A stretch of DNA of 64,000 bases from Podocnemis expansa (Eukaryota; Chordata; Testudines; Podocnemididae), in NCBI GenBank assembly GCA_007922195.1, contig ML681998.1:20673395-20737394 (forward strand). The letters are read 5' to 3'. Shown one piece after another: positions 36,191 to 49,194 of this stretch. Under the pieces are notes generated by a model that was not told where the DNA came from, ran no database searches, and worked only from the letters and a program-made list of their open reading frames with translations. Position 1 is the first letter of the stretch; every line of letters begins with the position of its first letter. Position numbers and translations under genes: made by a program.

Positions 36191-37010
36191 GATGACTGTT
36201 CATGAAGCAGTATATTATTTGCATCATCACCTACACCACTCTAGACCCCAATTTTATTTTACTGTTGTTTAGGTCTAGCGGCACACATCTGAGTCATGAC
36301 CTCCAGTAGCAGCCTCTGAAGTGACAGGATACGGCATGTCCTTTTATAGTTTCAGACCTGAGCTTTCAGTAATGAATAAATGTGCATTCCTGACACCTGT
36401 TTTGTATTTTATTGTATTTTTATTTTGTACTCTGTTTCATATGAGAATGCAAATCACAAATATGTACATGTATGTGGACAGATAGGTTCCTATCTAGCTA
36501 CATTTTATACAAACCAGGAGTTTATATGTACACATCATATAATTATATTTGATTTATTTAGATTTGATATGTAAAAAAGGCCATACAAAGAGCTGTGTAC
36601 TTTAACATTAATCAATGTTCAATAACCACACAGAAAGTTAAATACAAATAACCTGACTTCCCCAGCTAGCAGCTGTCCATAATCAGAAACAAATAGCAAA
36701 GTACCTTAACTTGCAGACAATAAAAAAGAACTCAAAAATGCATTCTGAAATTGGACAGATTTTTATATTATGTCTTCATTAATAAATAGTTCTTAAAAGG
36801 CTAGTAAATCACTAACTGATGTTTTAATAAATGTTTAATCAATTGTTATGGATTCTTGCAGGATCTAACAGGTAATTAGATTAATATATTTATAGGCCAT
36901 GGATTTTAGCAAACATCTTTTACTGGGTTGATAACCATCAATGACAATATTACTTATGTGTGAAACATGTTTATAATATTCATTAATCATTCATAAAGGG
37001 AATTTACATA

Positions 37011-37900
37011 TAGAATAGAATAGAATAGAATTATAGGGTTGGAAGGGACCTCGTGAGATCGTAAAGTGTGACTTTCAAAATATACTCTTATTCCTTCCCA
37101 AAACCCTATTTAACAAGCACATGCACAAACTACTCTAACAGTAGCTGCACCAGTGCAAAATATAGAGGTAAAATGGCCTCTCTAGTCTTACTTAGGATTC
37201 CCCAGTTTAGATAACCAAGCATAGCTAGCATTAACTCTTTTGGCCACACATTGTAATTGGAGTTTGTGTTCAGGTAATGACCTCCACACATCTCTTTCAA
37301 AATCACTGCTTCCCAGAATAGAGCCCCAGACCTATAAGTATGGCCTTCATTATTTGTTTCTAGGTGTATATATTTACATTGTGATATTAAAATGCATATT
37401 ATTGGCTTGCACCCAACTTAACAAATGATCCAGTTGGCTCTGTATCAGTGACCTGTTCTTTTAGTTATTTACTACTCCTTCCACTTTTGTGTCATCTGCA
37501 AACTATCAGTGATGATCTATATTTTCACTGAGGTCATTAATAAAAGAATGTTAAATAGCTAACGACCAACAACCAATCCCTATGAAACCTCACTAGAAAC
37601 ACTCGTTGGTTCACCATTTACATTTTGAGACTTCGCACTTAGCAAGGTTTAAATCAATTCAATGTATGTCATGGTCATTTTATGTCTTTCTAGCTTTGTA
37701 TCAAAATATCATGCAGTGCCACATCAAATGCCTTATACAAGTCTATTATATCTCCTTCCATCTCCTTTATCATCTCCTATAATAATATCTCACAAAAACA
37801 AAGACACAAAGTTTGACAGGTTTGTTTTCAGATTTGTAGTATGCCTGTGGATGCTCTGCTGTAGGTTCACTTGCTATGCAGGTACCTCAGATTAGAGATT
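37011..37900 (-). mobile_element. CR1-clade LINE, 3' part, upstream half cut off by DIRS insertion
   Basis: It begins with a TAGAA microtail (37011-37030) and ATAGGGTTGGAAGGGACCTC, the reverse of a CR1 3' end. At 37480-37830 the plus strand follows the reverse of the RT region, including TTGTGTCATCTGCAAACTAT and ATGCCTTATACAAGTCTATT. The match fades near 37870. The sequence expected next in CR1 reappears at about 42571, beyond the DIRS element. Confidence 0.7.
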
Positions 37901-38417
37901 TTAGATATCAATGTCAATTCAAACCCCTCATATACTTCCTGGATCTTCATGCCCTGGATCAAGGCTGTATAGTGCTATGCAGGTGAATCACCTGCAGCTA
38001 CTTCTCTGTTGTCTTAGCCTGAGATGGAACCTCAGCAGTTTCCAAACTGAGATTATCTCAACTGTGTTTAATAGGTAGTTAGCATTCGATCTAGAGTTTC
38101 CTTTGCATTACTTAGTGGTAGTAATTTGTTCATTTTATAGTTTAAAGAAGAACACATAAAGTGATTTTACTTATAGGTTGGAATAAAGACCATTGCCCTT
38201 TCATCTATTTTTCTTTATTTTCCTTCATGGGGGAAATGAAACCCTGGTGAGTTTAAATATTAAATGTTGCCTTTCATGTGGAGACGCTATCCCGATTAGT
38301 GATTGAGATTCCCAGTATAACTCTGCTTGGAGAACCAGACTAGACAAAGGAATTACCTCTACTATTAACAACACTTCATCCTTCCCAATTGACGCTAACA
38401 TACTCTCTTCACCATCC

Positions 38418-39147
38418 TTGGCTAATGATTTTAAATATTTTCAGGACCTCATGAAAAGCATATTGTGGACTCCTTGCAAATTCCACTTGAAGAGGTTGAA
38501 TTGTAGCTTAAATTATGTTGTACCACTCATTAATGAGACCTTGTTAGACTCTGCAAAAATAATTTGGCATACCACAGTCACAGTTCTACCCTCCTTTAAG
38601 AGGGCAGAAATAAATACTGCATTCCCTTCAAGGACTCAGAATTTTTATTTTCTCATCCATCCCCCAGCTCCTATGTAGTTGATGATGTGAATGGATGTTG
38701 TAGACAACATGACACTAAATCGATGCCATAGTATGGAAGTTTTACATCATCTTGACATGTGGCCAGAAGTTGTATTCGTTGGCTACTTTATAGTTTTGGA
38801 ATACCAATCACCAAACCCTCATAGTGAAATATGCCATACTAACTATTCAAAGTTGAATGCCTATATTGAACATCTTCCAACAGACCAGAGGGAGCAATTC
38901 CAGATTGATCAAACGGGGCCAGCTGCTCACAAGAACATCTCTGCAGGCCTTTCTGTACAGCACTGATACAGCTGCTCATTCTATTTCCACAGCAGTTTTC
39001 ATGAGGCAGGCTTCCTGGCTTCAGCTCTCAAGTTTTGCTAGAGAAGTTCAAAGTACAGTTGAGGATATTCCTTCTGAGGGATCAAAGTTGTTTTCAGGAA
39101 AACTGATGAAATCTCTGCATATCTTAAGACATATCTTGCACTCTCTG
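38418..39147 (+). pseudogene. DIRS gag-like ORF1 remnant
   Basis: Frames read FKYFQDLMKSI, LPTDQREQFQ and, in another frame, STDTAAHSISTAVFMRQASW followed by VEDIPSEGSKLFSG. These match in order the ORF1 protein I associate with turtle DIRS elements, thought to serve as a capsid-type protein. The frame changes near 38690 and again near 38900. The MITE at 39148 cuts off the C-terminal part, whose basic, low-complexity residue continues at 39552-39830. Confidence 0.68.
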
Positions 39148-39546
39148 GCTGTGTTCACACAGCCCTCTTATTTCGAAACAACAGAGGTTGTTTCAAAATA
39201 AGATTTAGGCTGTTCACATGATGCACGGTTGTTTCAAAACAACGGAACCCATTGCTTCGAAACAATGGTGTTGTTTTGAAACAAGTTAAACCTCATATGG
39301 GGACGAAACAACATTGTTTTGAAATGATTGTTTCGAAACAATGCCGTCCGAACATGTTGTTTCGAAACAACAGTGACTTGTTTTGAAATAACTGTTGCCT
39401 GAAACTATTTCACTTTCAGCTTTTTTCCTTAATTCGAATTAACAAACTGTTAATTCGAATTAAGTTATTTCGAAATAAGGCATTATTTCGATACACGTTG
39501 TTTCGAAACAACCGTATCGAAATAACCCCCTTTGTGTGAACACAGC
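39148..39546. mobile_element. 5-bp-TSD MITE, TTGTTTCGAAACAA class
   Basis: A perfect 5-bp duplication CTCTG (39143-39147 and 39547-39551) and 13-bp ends GCTGTGTTCACAC / GTGTGAACACAGC define it. The interior alternates TTGTTTCGAAACAA, TTATTTCGAAATAA and TTAATTCGAATTAA palindromes. It is in the DIRS gag region, so it is younger. The element at 52609-52991 is a close relative in the opposite orientation. Confidence 0.94.
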
Positions 39547-39849
39547 CTCTGAGTCTTTACACCGCTCTGCCAAAAAGAAGGTTTAGTAAGTCACAGACAG
39601 CACATAAATTTTGTCCTACCAGTTTCCCATCACTCAGAGGCATTATGAACCCCAGCAGAAGAGAAGCAGTTCCAAGAAAAGAGACCAGGTAGTTCCCAGC
39701 CTTCAACCTCACAACCCACAGTCTTGAAATAGCAGTTTTGATAGATTCGTGATTTACCATCCCCATTCCTATCTGGTGCAGCATTTTGCATATCTCTCCC
39801 ACCTCGGTGACTGCTTTGCTAATTTTCATCAGAACTGGGGCAGTATCAC

Positions 39850-41075
39850 TATAGACAAATGGGTGCTGGAGATCACTTCAGCAGGATACTCTGTCTACGC
39901 TCTCCCTCCCTGTCCCCCACTCGAGGAACGCCCCACACAAGCAACGTTTGTGACAGGAAATTGACTGTTTCCCGAGTCTGGCTGCTATAGAACCACTTCT
40001 CACACAGCACTGAGAGAAGGGATTTTGCTCCAAGTTCCTCCTGGCTCCAAAAAAGAGTGGCAGTTGGAGACCCATTCTATGTCTAAGATTATTCAACAGA
40101 TTTCTAACGTTAAGAAGTTCAAAACAGTAACTCTTGTAGCAATAATTCTATCATTGGACCAAGGGGACTGGTCCTTGTTTCTTCCATATTATGATTCACC
40201 CCTCCCAGAGAAGGTGTTTAAGCTTCATCCTGGGACAAGAGCATTTTCCATAGCTGGTGCTCCTGTTCAGCCTCTTGTCTGAGCCCAGAGTATTTTTCAA
40301 AAATTCTTTCAGTGGTAACAGCTATTTTTTGCAAACAAGGACTTCTGATCTTCCCATACCAAGATAATTGCCTGTGTAAAGAACAGTCCTTCAACAAAGC
40401 TTTGATGTTCACTCAGGAGGTGATAGACCCTGTTTTTCTGAGTGGAGCAACAATTTAACATCCAAAGATCCATCTTAATCCTGCTACAACTGGCATTCAT
40501 AAGACCTTACTTTTATGCAATAACAGCTAGAGCATTTCTGCCAGCCCACAGGTTCATAACTCTAAACAATCTAATCACTACAACCCAAATCAGCCCTCAA
40601 ATATCATCCAGAAATTGTTTCCAGCTACTGGGATATATGGTGACTGGAACTTTGGTAATAAATCATGCAAAACATCACATGGATTATTTTTTTAGAAAGA
40701 CTCAGAACTGTTTACTTCCCAAGAAAACATAGTTTAAACAATCTATGTTGTATGTCTTCAGTATTGGAAAAATCCCTTGACTGATGGATGAACCCACACA
40801 ATGGGTGCAAAAGGGTTATTACCCTCACTCAACTATCTCCAAGATCAGTAATAATAATAGACTCATCCCTACTGGAATGGGGACTTCATGCAGACACCCA
40901 TACTATTCAAGGCAGAAGATCACCTCTTGAGTCTATCTTGTGCAGCAGCTTGATGAATTCAAGTAGTCAGAAATGCCTGTATCCATTTTCTCCCACTGAT
41001 CAGAGCAAATACATAAATATCTTGATGGTTAACAAATCATGCATATTTTACATAACCACCAAGAGAGAATGAGAT
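39850..41075 (+). pseudogene. DIRS reverse transcriptase and RNase H remnant
   Basis: The plus strand at 40080-40180 reads VKKFKTVTLVAIILSLDQGD, an RT segment. At about 40350-40370 comes FPYQDN, where the catalytic Y-x-D-D box belongs; the second aspartate is replaced by asparagine. A thumb-like part (ARAFLPAHRF, CFQLLGYMVTGTLVI) follows at 40480-40680. At 40788-40930 the read SVIIIDSSLLEWGLHADTHT matches the start of the RNase H domain. Several stops and frameshifts are present, so no product is expected. Confidence 0.7.
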
Positions 41076-41099
41076 CACATTCCTCTGTTACAGGGTGCT

Positions 41100-42010
41100 A
41101 GTTTCAATGAGGTAGAGAAAAAAACATGGTTTCTTTGCCTCACTCATTTCACAATTTGTCAAGTGATCTCTCTGTGACCTGTCCCCCCATCTCCTGTCTA
41201 AGGATGCCAGTCAAATCTATCACCCCAAACCTGGGATTCTGTAGCTTAAAGCATGGCAGATCAATGGTTCTCAGGGATAGAAACAACCTGTTCTGGGGAT
41301 GAAGAGAGTGCTTTATCATAGCAAAAAACCAATCAGCTCATGACACATATACCCGAAAGTGGAGAAGATTCAAAGACTGGTGTGACTTAAAAGACCTTTC
41401 TCCTACATCCTCTCTGCTATCCTTTGTTCTAGATTTTTAGAGCTACAGAGGTCAGGATTATCTCTAAGGTATGTAAAGGTGCATTTGGTAGCTGTCACAG
41501 CCTTCCATCCTATGATGGAGTATTTTTCTATTTTGCCACATTGTTGACTACAACAGGGAGGTTCCTCCACAGACTGGATAAGCTTCTCCCACAAACCAAA
41601 TATCTACACCAGCATGGGACCTCAACTTAGTACTCAGTCTGACAAAACTTTTTTTGGCAACTATAGTGGCCAGTTACTTTCTATACCTGTCTGTGAAAAC
41701 TGTGTTTTTATTAGCCATTACTTCTGCACAAAGAGTGCATAAAATAGATGGCTACCTGCCTTTCACAGTATTCATTAAGAGTAAGGTAACACTGCTGCCA
41801 CATCCTAAATTTCTGTAAAAGATACCTCAGGATTGCCACATAAATCAACCTATCCATCTTCTGGTTTTCTTTCCTAAGACACACCAGGAGAAGCGAGATG
41901 GAGTATTACATATACTTGATATCAGGAAGGCACAAGCCATTTACTTAACACAGGACTAAACTCTTCAGGAAATTCCCCAGATTATTCTTCAACAGCCCTC
42001 TAGAATATTA
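41100..42010 (+). pseudogene. DIRS tyrosine recombinase remnant
   Basis: The clearest stretch is 41714-41960: AITSAQRVHK, where an Arg-containing SARR-type motif is expected, then LPHPKFL with an in-frame stop, NQPIHLLVFFPKTHQE and LDIRKAQAIYLTQD. These match the C-terminal recombinase of DIRS elements, which would join the circular cDNA into the genome instead of a DDE integrase. The upstream part (41100-41700) is recognisable only loosely. Confidence 0.62.
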
Positions 42011-42276
42011 ACTGACTCCACAAGACCCCTTTCTATTTTGATAGCCTTTCTTAAGAATGCTGTCATGACAGACATAAGCACAGTCCATTGATGTGTTTGC
42101 TGAATGTTATGCGGTCATCACTCAATACTGGATGCCATATTTGTCTTTACTGTTCTAACTTTAATCCTAGATTTGATTCTGAAGATCCTCCCCTCCACAG
42201 AGAGTAATGTGTGATTGTTACCTAGAATGGAATATCTATAGGGACACAGAAAAAGAGAAGGTTACTCACCTTGTCT

Positions 42277-42565
42277 AATAACTGTGGTTCTTCCAGATGT
42301 GCATCCCTATGGGTGCTCCGCTGCCCACTCTTTTGCCCTCTGCTGTGGATTTCTTTTCAATGGACTGCATGCTAGAAAAGAAACTGAGGGTGGCTCACTC
42401 ATGCAGGGCTATATAGCTCTGGTACAGGGCTCAGAGGTACAGAGGGTGCATGCATGGGCCAAACAGACACTGCTACATAAAATTTCCAATCTGAGGTGCA
42501 TGGGGTGCAAGCACACTAGAGTAGAACACTCATAGGGACACATATCTAGAAGAACCACAGTTACT
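42277..42565. repeat. Inverted repeat at DIRS 3' terminus
   Basis: Arms 42277-42318 and 42524-42565 are reverse complements at 35 of 42 positions. The left arm contains TAACTGTGGTTCTTCCAGA and the right TCTAGAAGAACCACAGTTA. The enclosed 205 bp is unique-looking. DIRS elements carry inverted terminal and internal complementary repeats, and this fits that plan. A 5' counterpart was not found. Confidence 0.8.
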
Positions 42566-42570
42566 GCATG

Positions 42571-43410
42571 GGTTGAGTTAGCTGTCTCTTCTTCATTAAT
42601 AAAGTCCTCTTTCAGCCACTCCATTATTTTGCTTAGGATTTATGTGAGACCTGGGTCATTCCACTAACCATTTAAAACTATTTACACAACTTCAGTGTTC
42701 TTCCACTGTTCTAGAACTCCCTGGTGTTCTGTGCTTTACTGAAAAATCAACATTAAGAGCCAGAGAGCTCCTCAGTCAGCTCTTATAACACTCTGGGATG
42801 CAAGTTATCTGATCTTCTAATTTCTAAAGATCTAACTTTGATTGCCACTGTTTAACATTCTCCTGAAAAATTAGTAGAATGAAAAGAGTGATATCATATG
42901 ACATGACTTTGTTTTCCTAAATATAGAACAGAAATTTTATTGAACTTTTCTTTCTCTGTATTATTATTGATAATTTTACCATTTCCATCTTGTAATGAAG
43001 CAATACCATTGGTAGGATTCTTTTTTGACCCTAATATACTTTAAAAAACACTTTATTATCCTTAACTCTGCTGGTCACAGATTTCTCCTGGCATCCCTTT
43101 CCTTACTTGATCAGATGTCTACATTTTTTAATTACTGATTTATATTTATTACTATGAACTTCCCCTTTATTTTGTTAATTATATTTTTTATTTTATAGTT
43201 TCCTTCACTCCCCCTCAAACCCGGATCAGTTTTTTAACCAATACAACCTTCTTCCTCAATTATGGGATTATGGCTTTTTGGGCAGCTAGTAAAGTATTAT
43301 TAAACAATAGCCAATTATTATTCATGTTTTTCTGATTAAATTCTTCCTCCCAGCAGATTTGGTTCATAATTGTTTCCGCTTTGTGAAACTGACCCTTATA
43401 GAGCATCAAA
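42571..43410 (-). mobile_element. CR1-clade LINE, continuation of the split copy
   Basis: The plus strand resumes with CTTCATTAATAAAGTCCTC and CAGCCACTCCATTATTTTGC, which in CR1 lies just past the point where the 37011-37900 block stops. It then follows the connector region at nucleotide level, for example GATGCAAGTTATCTGATC and CCATTTCCATCTTGTAATGA. It ends near 43410. Only 5 bp separate it from the DIRS terminus. Confidence 0.66.
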
Positions 43411-45099
43411 CTGTGTGGTATGTTGACGCTGGGAGATGAGGATCTGACTTCTGGTTAACCAACTTGGAACATCAGTTAACTGGAGAATACATAAATGGGA
43501 TGAAGAAGTCAATATTGTCTATGTTGCTTTTAAACTGATTATCTGCCTGTCTATCAAAAAGCAAATCGTACAGCACATTTTGCTTTCATATAGATATTTC
43601 CCTTAAAATAATTGCAGAATGCTTAATAGACAAATGCATTCCACATCCATACAAATACAATGATGTGTGGACGTTAAAATATATCGAACAGCTAAATCAA
43701 CCACAATGAGGAAGAAATGAAAAAGGGGACAAAGGAGAATTTTATAGAGGATGTTAGAATATAGGGAAAGTAGGAGACATTTGGCATAGAATTTAATTGG
43801 ATTATTACTATTATTGCTTATTATTTATTAACTATTAGTGAGGGGTTCTGGAAGTGAGACAGGATTGAAGCACATTGTTTAGTCAATTATGAGCAGGAAA
43901 TGGGATATTCTAGAAGGCGGAGGCTATTTTGAATTAAATTCTCAGGTTACAGACAGTAGAGCAATATATGAAATTTAAATCAAAGGGAATGATGAAGGTG
44001 GTGGAGGGCTGGTTGTAGGTGTTCTACTTACCAAATACAGAGAAAGACTTAACTTAAATGAGGCTGGCTGTTTTCTGAAAGAAGAAAAGTGGAGTGATTA
44101 TGTCTGTTCCTATAAACTGTGGGGAATGAGATTATACGGGGGTGGGGTGGAAGGAGGAACAGAGTGAAGAGATGGGTGAACCCTTAGGGGTCCCACACAC
44201 ACACCAGCTAATCTCCTGAGACCACATGTCTTGAAAGAGGAAGAGCTTATGCTAAAATGCCTGGGGGTCTTCCACTGCTGAGCTGCATGTCTTCCTGCTG
44301 TGTCAGTACCTGTATTGGAGGAAATGCTAGAGGGAAAGGGGTAAAGAATGAAACTTGAGGCTTTCTGGGTCAGACACTCACTCCACTCACACAGTCACTG
44401 CAAACTAGCCACTGTTAATCTTTAAGTAAGATTGTAATCTTTAAGTAAGCCATATATTTTAGGCTAAAGTTAAAAAAAAACAAAAACAAAAAACAAAAAA
44501 ACCCCAAAAAAGCCACCAACCACAAAACCAAGAACTTCTTTCTAAGTAACTTTGTGAATGGAATTGGAGGAGCTGTTTTTGACCCTCTTTGACTTCTTTC
44601 CAAGTTCCAAAGTGGTGTTTGGTACAGATTTTGAAAATCTAATTTCTGGCTTTCTCATTTTAATGGTGGACATCTCACAAAAGTTCAGGAATGAATTTCA
44701 ATCTGGTATTTTAAAATTGTTTTTAATTTATCTAAAAATGGGGTAAAGAGTTTCATTAACAAGCTCAGAGTAATAGTTAAGCCACTTTACTCTGCTATCA
44801 ACTTTCACTTAGATTTACAATTGGAGTCCCCCTTGTATCTCCTTTCCCATGGGGCCCACTATCACTAATATTTCAGTGATCTGTGAATAAACAAAAATTT
44901 AAAGTTAGTACTTACAATCAATCCAAATTAATGATTTCTTTTTTAAAAAAAATATTTCAATCAGGAAAAGCAGCTTTGTAGTTGAAAATCCCATGCTGGC
45001 CTTAGAGTGGGAGTTTTTCCAGCCTCTGCTTAAATCCAAAAAAATACTGCAATCTTCTGGCACAGGCTCACTGTAATGCTTTAAAAACAATTTAGCAAC
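43411..45099. other. Spacer; A-rich tract, no gene
   Basis: No named repeat apart from an A-rich tract at 44471-44512 (A runs broken by C). 43990-44420 is purine-rich and slightly GC-richer, unassigned. Confidence 0.4.
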
Positions 45100-45560
45100 T
45101 GTCATTGCTGTAATTACAGTAACTAATTACCATCCTTAGCAAACAAATAGCTTAACATAATACGCAAGCCGAATCAATTTTGAAGAAATGCAAATTCCAA
45201 AAGCGAAAAAGGGCATTTTGGCAAACCTGAAAGAGAAGCAGGAAAATAATACACTTTGTTTTATCTGCACATAATTCCCAGGGAATATCATATCATAAAT
45301 ATTTGCATTCAGTTCTTATCAGGACATTTGCATTTGCTTCTTATCAGTCTGCAGGCCGGACTCTGCCAGATAGAGAGTAGAGCTCCACACCATGCACATA
45401 TTTCTAATGAATCACGTCTCAGGCCGAGAGAATATTTTGGCTAGAACTTTATCACTGAGATGAAGAGGTCATTTACTCTCAGAGTCAGTTCATCTTGGAA
45501 TTGTCTTGAGATTGTGATGTGATTCAACTGACTATTTAAAAAAAACTGGATTCTTTCTGT
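45100..45560. promoter_or_regulatory. Candidate conserved enhancer with tandem octamer/GATA motifs
   Basis: Repeat-free DNA carrying ATTTGCAT octamers at 45301-45308 and 45326-45333 and CTTATC (reverse GATA) at 45315-45320 and 45340-45345. Both motif pairs are spaced exactly 25 bp apart, because 45301-45325 and 45326-45350 form a tandem duplication with 19 of 25 positions identical. TAATTA-type homeodomain words lie at about 45100-45130. POU and GATA factors are known to bind such words; enhancer function is inference. Confidence 0.4.
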
Positions 45561-47557
45561 TCATTAACATTTTGTATGAAGTCAGATTGCTTAGGAAGCA
45601 ATTTTTTTGTCCAAGGAAATGAAATAATATTTTATGTAAACAACTTTGATTCAGACTAATACCCCAAATTCTGCAATGAGCAGTGCTGCTCATTTTCCAG
45701 TGTGTAAGAAAAGAATAAAATAATAATAGATTAAAAATAAAGAAAGACTAGGAATAAATCAAGCCTCACTCAACAATCATCATCTTGAAATTTAATGCCA
45801 AATCTTTTTGTAGTACTTCAGAAACATATTTGATTAGTGGCAGTTTCCTTAGTAGTAGGAGGCATTGTTTATGGCAAGGAAACAGCCTCCCTAATGAGAA
45901 CATCAGATTTCACTAGCAGTTGACTGAGATAAATTAATTTTTCATCTTCTTGTTATTAACAGTGCATCTCACCTATAAGAAAAACAAGTGGAAAATGTCA
46001 TAAACATTGAAGTCATGTGCATTTTCTTTTTCCATTCCAAAACACACCCACACAAAAGAATATACCATGACTTTTTAAGATGCAGAATTCTTAGTGCATA
46101 AATGATTCCATTTGACTCCACTTAGAATCTATGTGCACAGGCATAGAGGTTTGATCTCTAAAATCCATTCTGGTATTGCACAAAATGCAACATAAGGCAC
46201 AACATCAATGTAAAATGGTACATCAATATATGTCATCTGACAAAAGTCATATTTTGCATGTTGATTAGAATCATATCATATTTATTAAATATTTTAATGC
46301 AGCTGAATTATTTTCTATAGTGTGGCTTCTCAATTCTTTACTAAGCTGCTTTTTACATTCTCCTGTGGGGCTGAATCATGTAGGAAATTTTAAATTTTGT
46401 CTTGTAAAGGAGAGATTATGCTCATAATTATTATTTATAGGTTTGTGGACTACCTATTGGGTCAGATTCTCATCTTGTATATATTGGTGTTGCTCAAAGC
46501 AGCACATGATCTGGCCCTAAAATTTTTGTACAAATGCTGGAATCCAAATGAGACATGATCAATCTGCTATGTAGTCTATTATTTCATTTTTCAGGAAAAA
46601 ATGTAACAGTCAGAACACAACAAACACATTTGCCTGCAACAACAGAGAAAAATATATAAATAGTCATTTCCTTTTCCCTTTAATGATCACTTAAAGTTAG
46701 TTTCCCTGGTGCCAAGCATCCCACTTTGATTAATATGTTTTAACACAATGTGCGGTTTCTAGTTCATTACTATTCAAATGACTGATATAGCTTATTTGGA
46801 ACAGGAAAACATTACATCAGTTGTGTCCGAATTATCTGTAAACAACTCCGAAGGCTCTTAAGTTGTTTCTGATATATATTGACCATTATAGGGCATATCC
46901 CACCTCTCTTCCATTGATGCAGTATCTTGATGCATTTCCAGGATATGTAAAGGGGTTGGATAGGACACCAGGAGTTTGTGTTTGGGTACCTAGCTTCTGA
47001 GTGCCATGGTACTGTAATCAATAGGTGTGGACATCAGGAGAAGCAGGGATCATAAATCTGCAACAATATGGATTCACAGCCATTACTTCTGCAGAAGGCA
47101 TCAGTGCACCCTAAATTCATTCCTGAAATCAGTAGGAGTTGATGGAGTTCAACACCTCACATAATTAGACTCCTCTGCTGAGTCTGCTGCAGCCCTTAGG
47201 CTGCCCAGTGAGTTGCTCTAAATGTACGTGTGGGAGGAGTTCAATTTCTGAGGTTCTTCCTAGCACATAATTCATGTACTGAAGTTTGACATAGGAGACA
47301 AGATTTTTTTTGTACTGTTTACTTATATATTATATTGTATTTATATTATATGCAATAAAATGTGCATTTGTGTTAAATACAGTGGCTGTTCTTCAGATGG
47401 TTTTTCCAGTGGGCTGCATTTGGGCATTTCCCTGTTGCTATTCCTCCAGATCCTATACAAATGTATCATAATTCAGCATTATCTTCAAGGTGTGTGTGTG
47501 TATGCTTGTGCATGTGTGTAGGGATACATAAAACAAACAGAGATTTCAGGGATATAT

Positions 47558-47589
<32 letters not shown>

Positions 47590-49050
47590 TAAGATTTTGC
47601 AACTATTGTTTAGACACATTTTGTTTATAGCTCCAATTATCCCATTTCTTATGCAAACTATGTAGACATTTTAGGATGGGAAAGTCACTAATTAAACAGT
47701 AGGCTAAATTTTCTGTTCGTGTAAAATGGCACAATTCCAGTGGAAGCAATGGAGCTGCTCCAATTTACACCAGTCCAGTGAGCTCAAAGATACTAAAAAT
47801 GGAATTTGGAGTTTGCTGTAATGTACGTAAGTAAAATGAGAGCAGTTAAACCTTCTCAATATGGAGCTGATCTTATAGTATTGCAGTCAGTTAAGAGTTC
47901 AGCCATTTGAGTCCGGTGGGGACAATAATAGACCTCTAAAGCATTCTTGCCCTTTCTTTCATTTTAAAGTGCATTCATATTAGAGTAAGAAGTCATAATG
48001 TGATTAAAAAACTCTACGAGTGCTCTGTGGAATTCAGTAACTCATCTGGCATAGAAATCATATCTATCTTTCATGTTTTATCATTTGTTTTTAGCTTTTT
48101 CTTTGAGGTGGGAAGGGCTTACAGTTAAGAGCCCATTATCAGAATAAAGGATGCAGGAAATCCAAAATATTTATGTTTGTTCATGGCACATGGACAAGAA
48201 ACAGTGCTCAGGAAAAGGGTTTCTGATTAAGTGATTGAAAACACTCTGGTGTATGTTAATGGCTTCTTCTGTCCAGCAGATAACATCATCTTCAGCCTTA
48301 TCGCTGTTCTTGAACTTATTTTAAACATTCTCCTGTGCTCTTCCAATTATATACTGTGCTCTTTTGGCATCCAGTTTCCTCACTGCAACACATCTCATTT
48401 GTTTGCTTTCTAATTTTTTTTCAGCAGGTTGGGTATAAATAAAAAAGAACATTTAATACATACTTAAAGTGAAGAATTCTTTCCAAAGTGAGATTAATTT
48501 ATATAAAATTAAACAATAGAGTTTTGAAAAATTTAAATATTTTAAAACATTAACTACTGCTTTTTGATACCTCGATATTCAGTCTTCATGAGTACTATGA
48601 AAAGCATTTAAGATAAAAATGAAGGAAGATGTGATCATTATTTAAATATATGCACATCACTCCCAGTAAGATAAAATCAGTTAGGATCATGATAGACCAG
48701 AATTTTATACATAGCAAATTTGTCTTTGTCTGTTTCACTATAGATATTTGTCCAAGGTTAGAAACTACATAGGCTTTGGTAGTAGCTGTAGTAACATTAG
48801 CAATAATAATTAATAATTTAACACTTTCATCCTTCAATATTCCAAAGAGCTTTACAGAGCATGGCCTGAATCCCACATGAAGTAATGCCTTTTGAGCTCC
48901 TGCAAAATCACAATGTAGATTACTATGCTGATTACAGAGACAAGGTGAATGAAGTAGTATTTTTCACTGGACTAATTTCTGTTGGAAGGGGAGACAACTT
49001 CCGAGTTTAGTCAGAGCTCTACAAGTTGCTATATAGACATACATCATAAT
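45561..49050. other. AT-rich spacer with MIR-like relics and simple repeats
   Basis: MIR/AmnSINE-like traces occur at about 46455-46520 (GGGTCAGATTCTCATCTTG) and 47701-47795 (CAATGGAGCTGCTCCAATTT). A TG-rich tract lies at 47491-47520. No gene or conserved frame is supported. Confidence 0.45.
47555..47589. repeat. (TTTA)n microsatellite
   Basis: About nine uninterrupted TTTA units. Confidence 0.95.
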
Positions 49051-49194
49051 GTAGGGAGGAAGTATGGGCCAGTGATTAGGGACCTAGTTAGCAGCCTAGG
49101 TTCTGTTCCTTACTCCATTGCAGATTTCTTGTATGATTTTGGGCAAGTCACTTAGGGTACGGCTGTACTTGCAAATTAGTTTGAATTAAGGAGG

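Larger units (their letters stand above)
38300..42566 (+). mobile_element. DIRS-like tyrosine-recombinase retrotransposon, decayed
   Basis: Plus-strand remnants appear in DIRS order: a gag-like protein (38418-39147 and 39552-39830), reverse transcriptase (about 39850-40740), RNase H (40780-41075) and a tyrosine recombinase (41100-42010), then an inverted-repeat terminus (42277-42565). No frame is intact. A MITE (39148-39546) interrupts the gag region. The left terminus was not found; the 5' boundary lies somewhere in 37900-38320. It lies between two CR1 blocks that look like one split element, so it probably inserted into a CR1. Confidence 0.78.
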
